A DNA stretch of 6,478 bases from an uncultured Planctomycetaceae bacterium (GTDB taxonomy: Bacteria; Planctomycetota; Planctomycetia; Planctomycetales; Planctomycetaceae). Positions 6,476-6,478 of this stretch are shown here, piece after piece; within the stretch, counting starts at the first letter, position 1; each line of letters starts with the position of its first letter. Both the position numbers and the translations under genes were made by a program. The notes under the pieces are model-generated. The model did not search any database. It was not told where the DNA came from and was given only the letters and a program-made list of their open reading frames with translations. The stretch is from contig CAIUHT010000759.1 of NCBI GenBank assembly GCA_903898975.1, positions 1-6,478 on the forward strand, given 5' to 3'.

Positions 6476-6478
6476 CGC

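Overview
GC-rich bacterial DNA whose gene families point to a planctomycete-type organism. The evidence is a secreted ceramidase-fold protein of the kind common in Planctomycetota (motif GCGADQNP), and a DevB-DevC-DevA exporter, best known from cyanobacteria but also met in planctomycetes. No rRNA or other phylogenetic marker is present, so this placement is inference from remembered family distribution.

The window has two divergent transcription units around an 804-base spacer. The leftward unit (minus strand, 2404 to 1) holds a secreted neutral/alkaline ceramidase-like protein (2404-977) followed after 60 bases by ribD (916 to beyond base 1). ribD is the bifunctional deaminase/reductase of riboflavin synthesis, and about its last fifth lies outside the window. 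The ceramidase-like protein keeps the apparent zinc ligands of the family but has Gln where true ceramidases have the Ser nucleophile.

The rightward unit (plus strand, 3209-6427) is a compact three-gene ABC exporter operon: a DevB/HlyD-type periplasmic adaptor, a DevC-type FtsX-fold permease and a DevA-type ATPase. The genes overlap by 4 and 11 bases, which suggests translational coupling. The adaptor and permease probably form an inner-membrane complex powered by the ATPase, exporting a lipid-like or other unknown substrate through an outer-membrane channel not encoded here. The ATPase has a Pro/Ala/Ser-rich N-terminal extension of about 50 residues. A 15-base tandem repeat starts just after its stop codon.

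The spacer (2405-3208) holds no gene I can identify. A weak open frame (2745-3212) ends in a 4-base overlap with the adaptor gene and is listed with low confidence. There are no mobile elements, CRISPR arrays, tRNAs or rRNAs in the window. I see no clearly new system. The most interesting points are the ceramidase-like active site without its serine, its divergent pairing with a lipid-type exporter, the ATPase extension, and the unexplained spacer.
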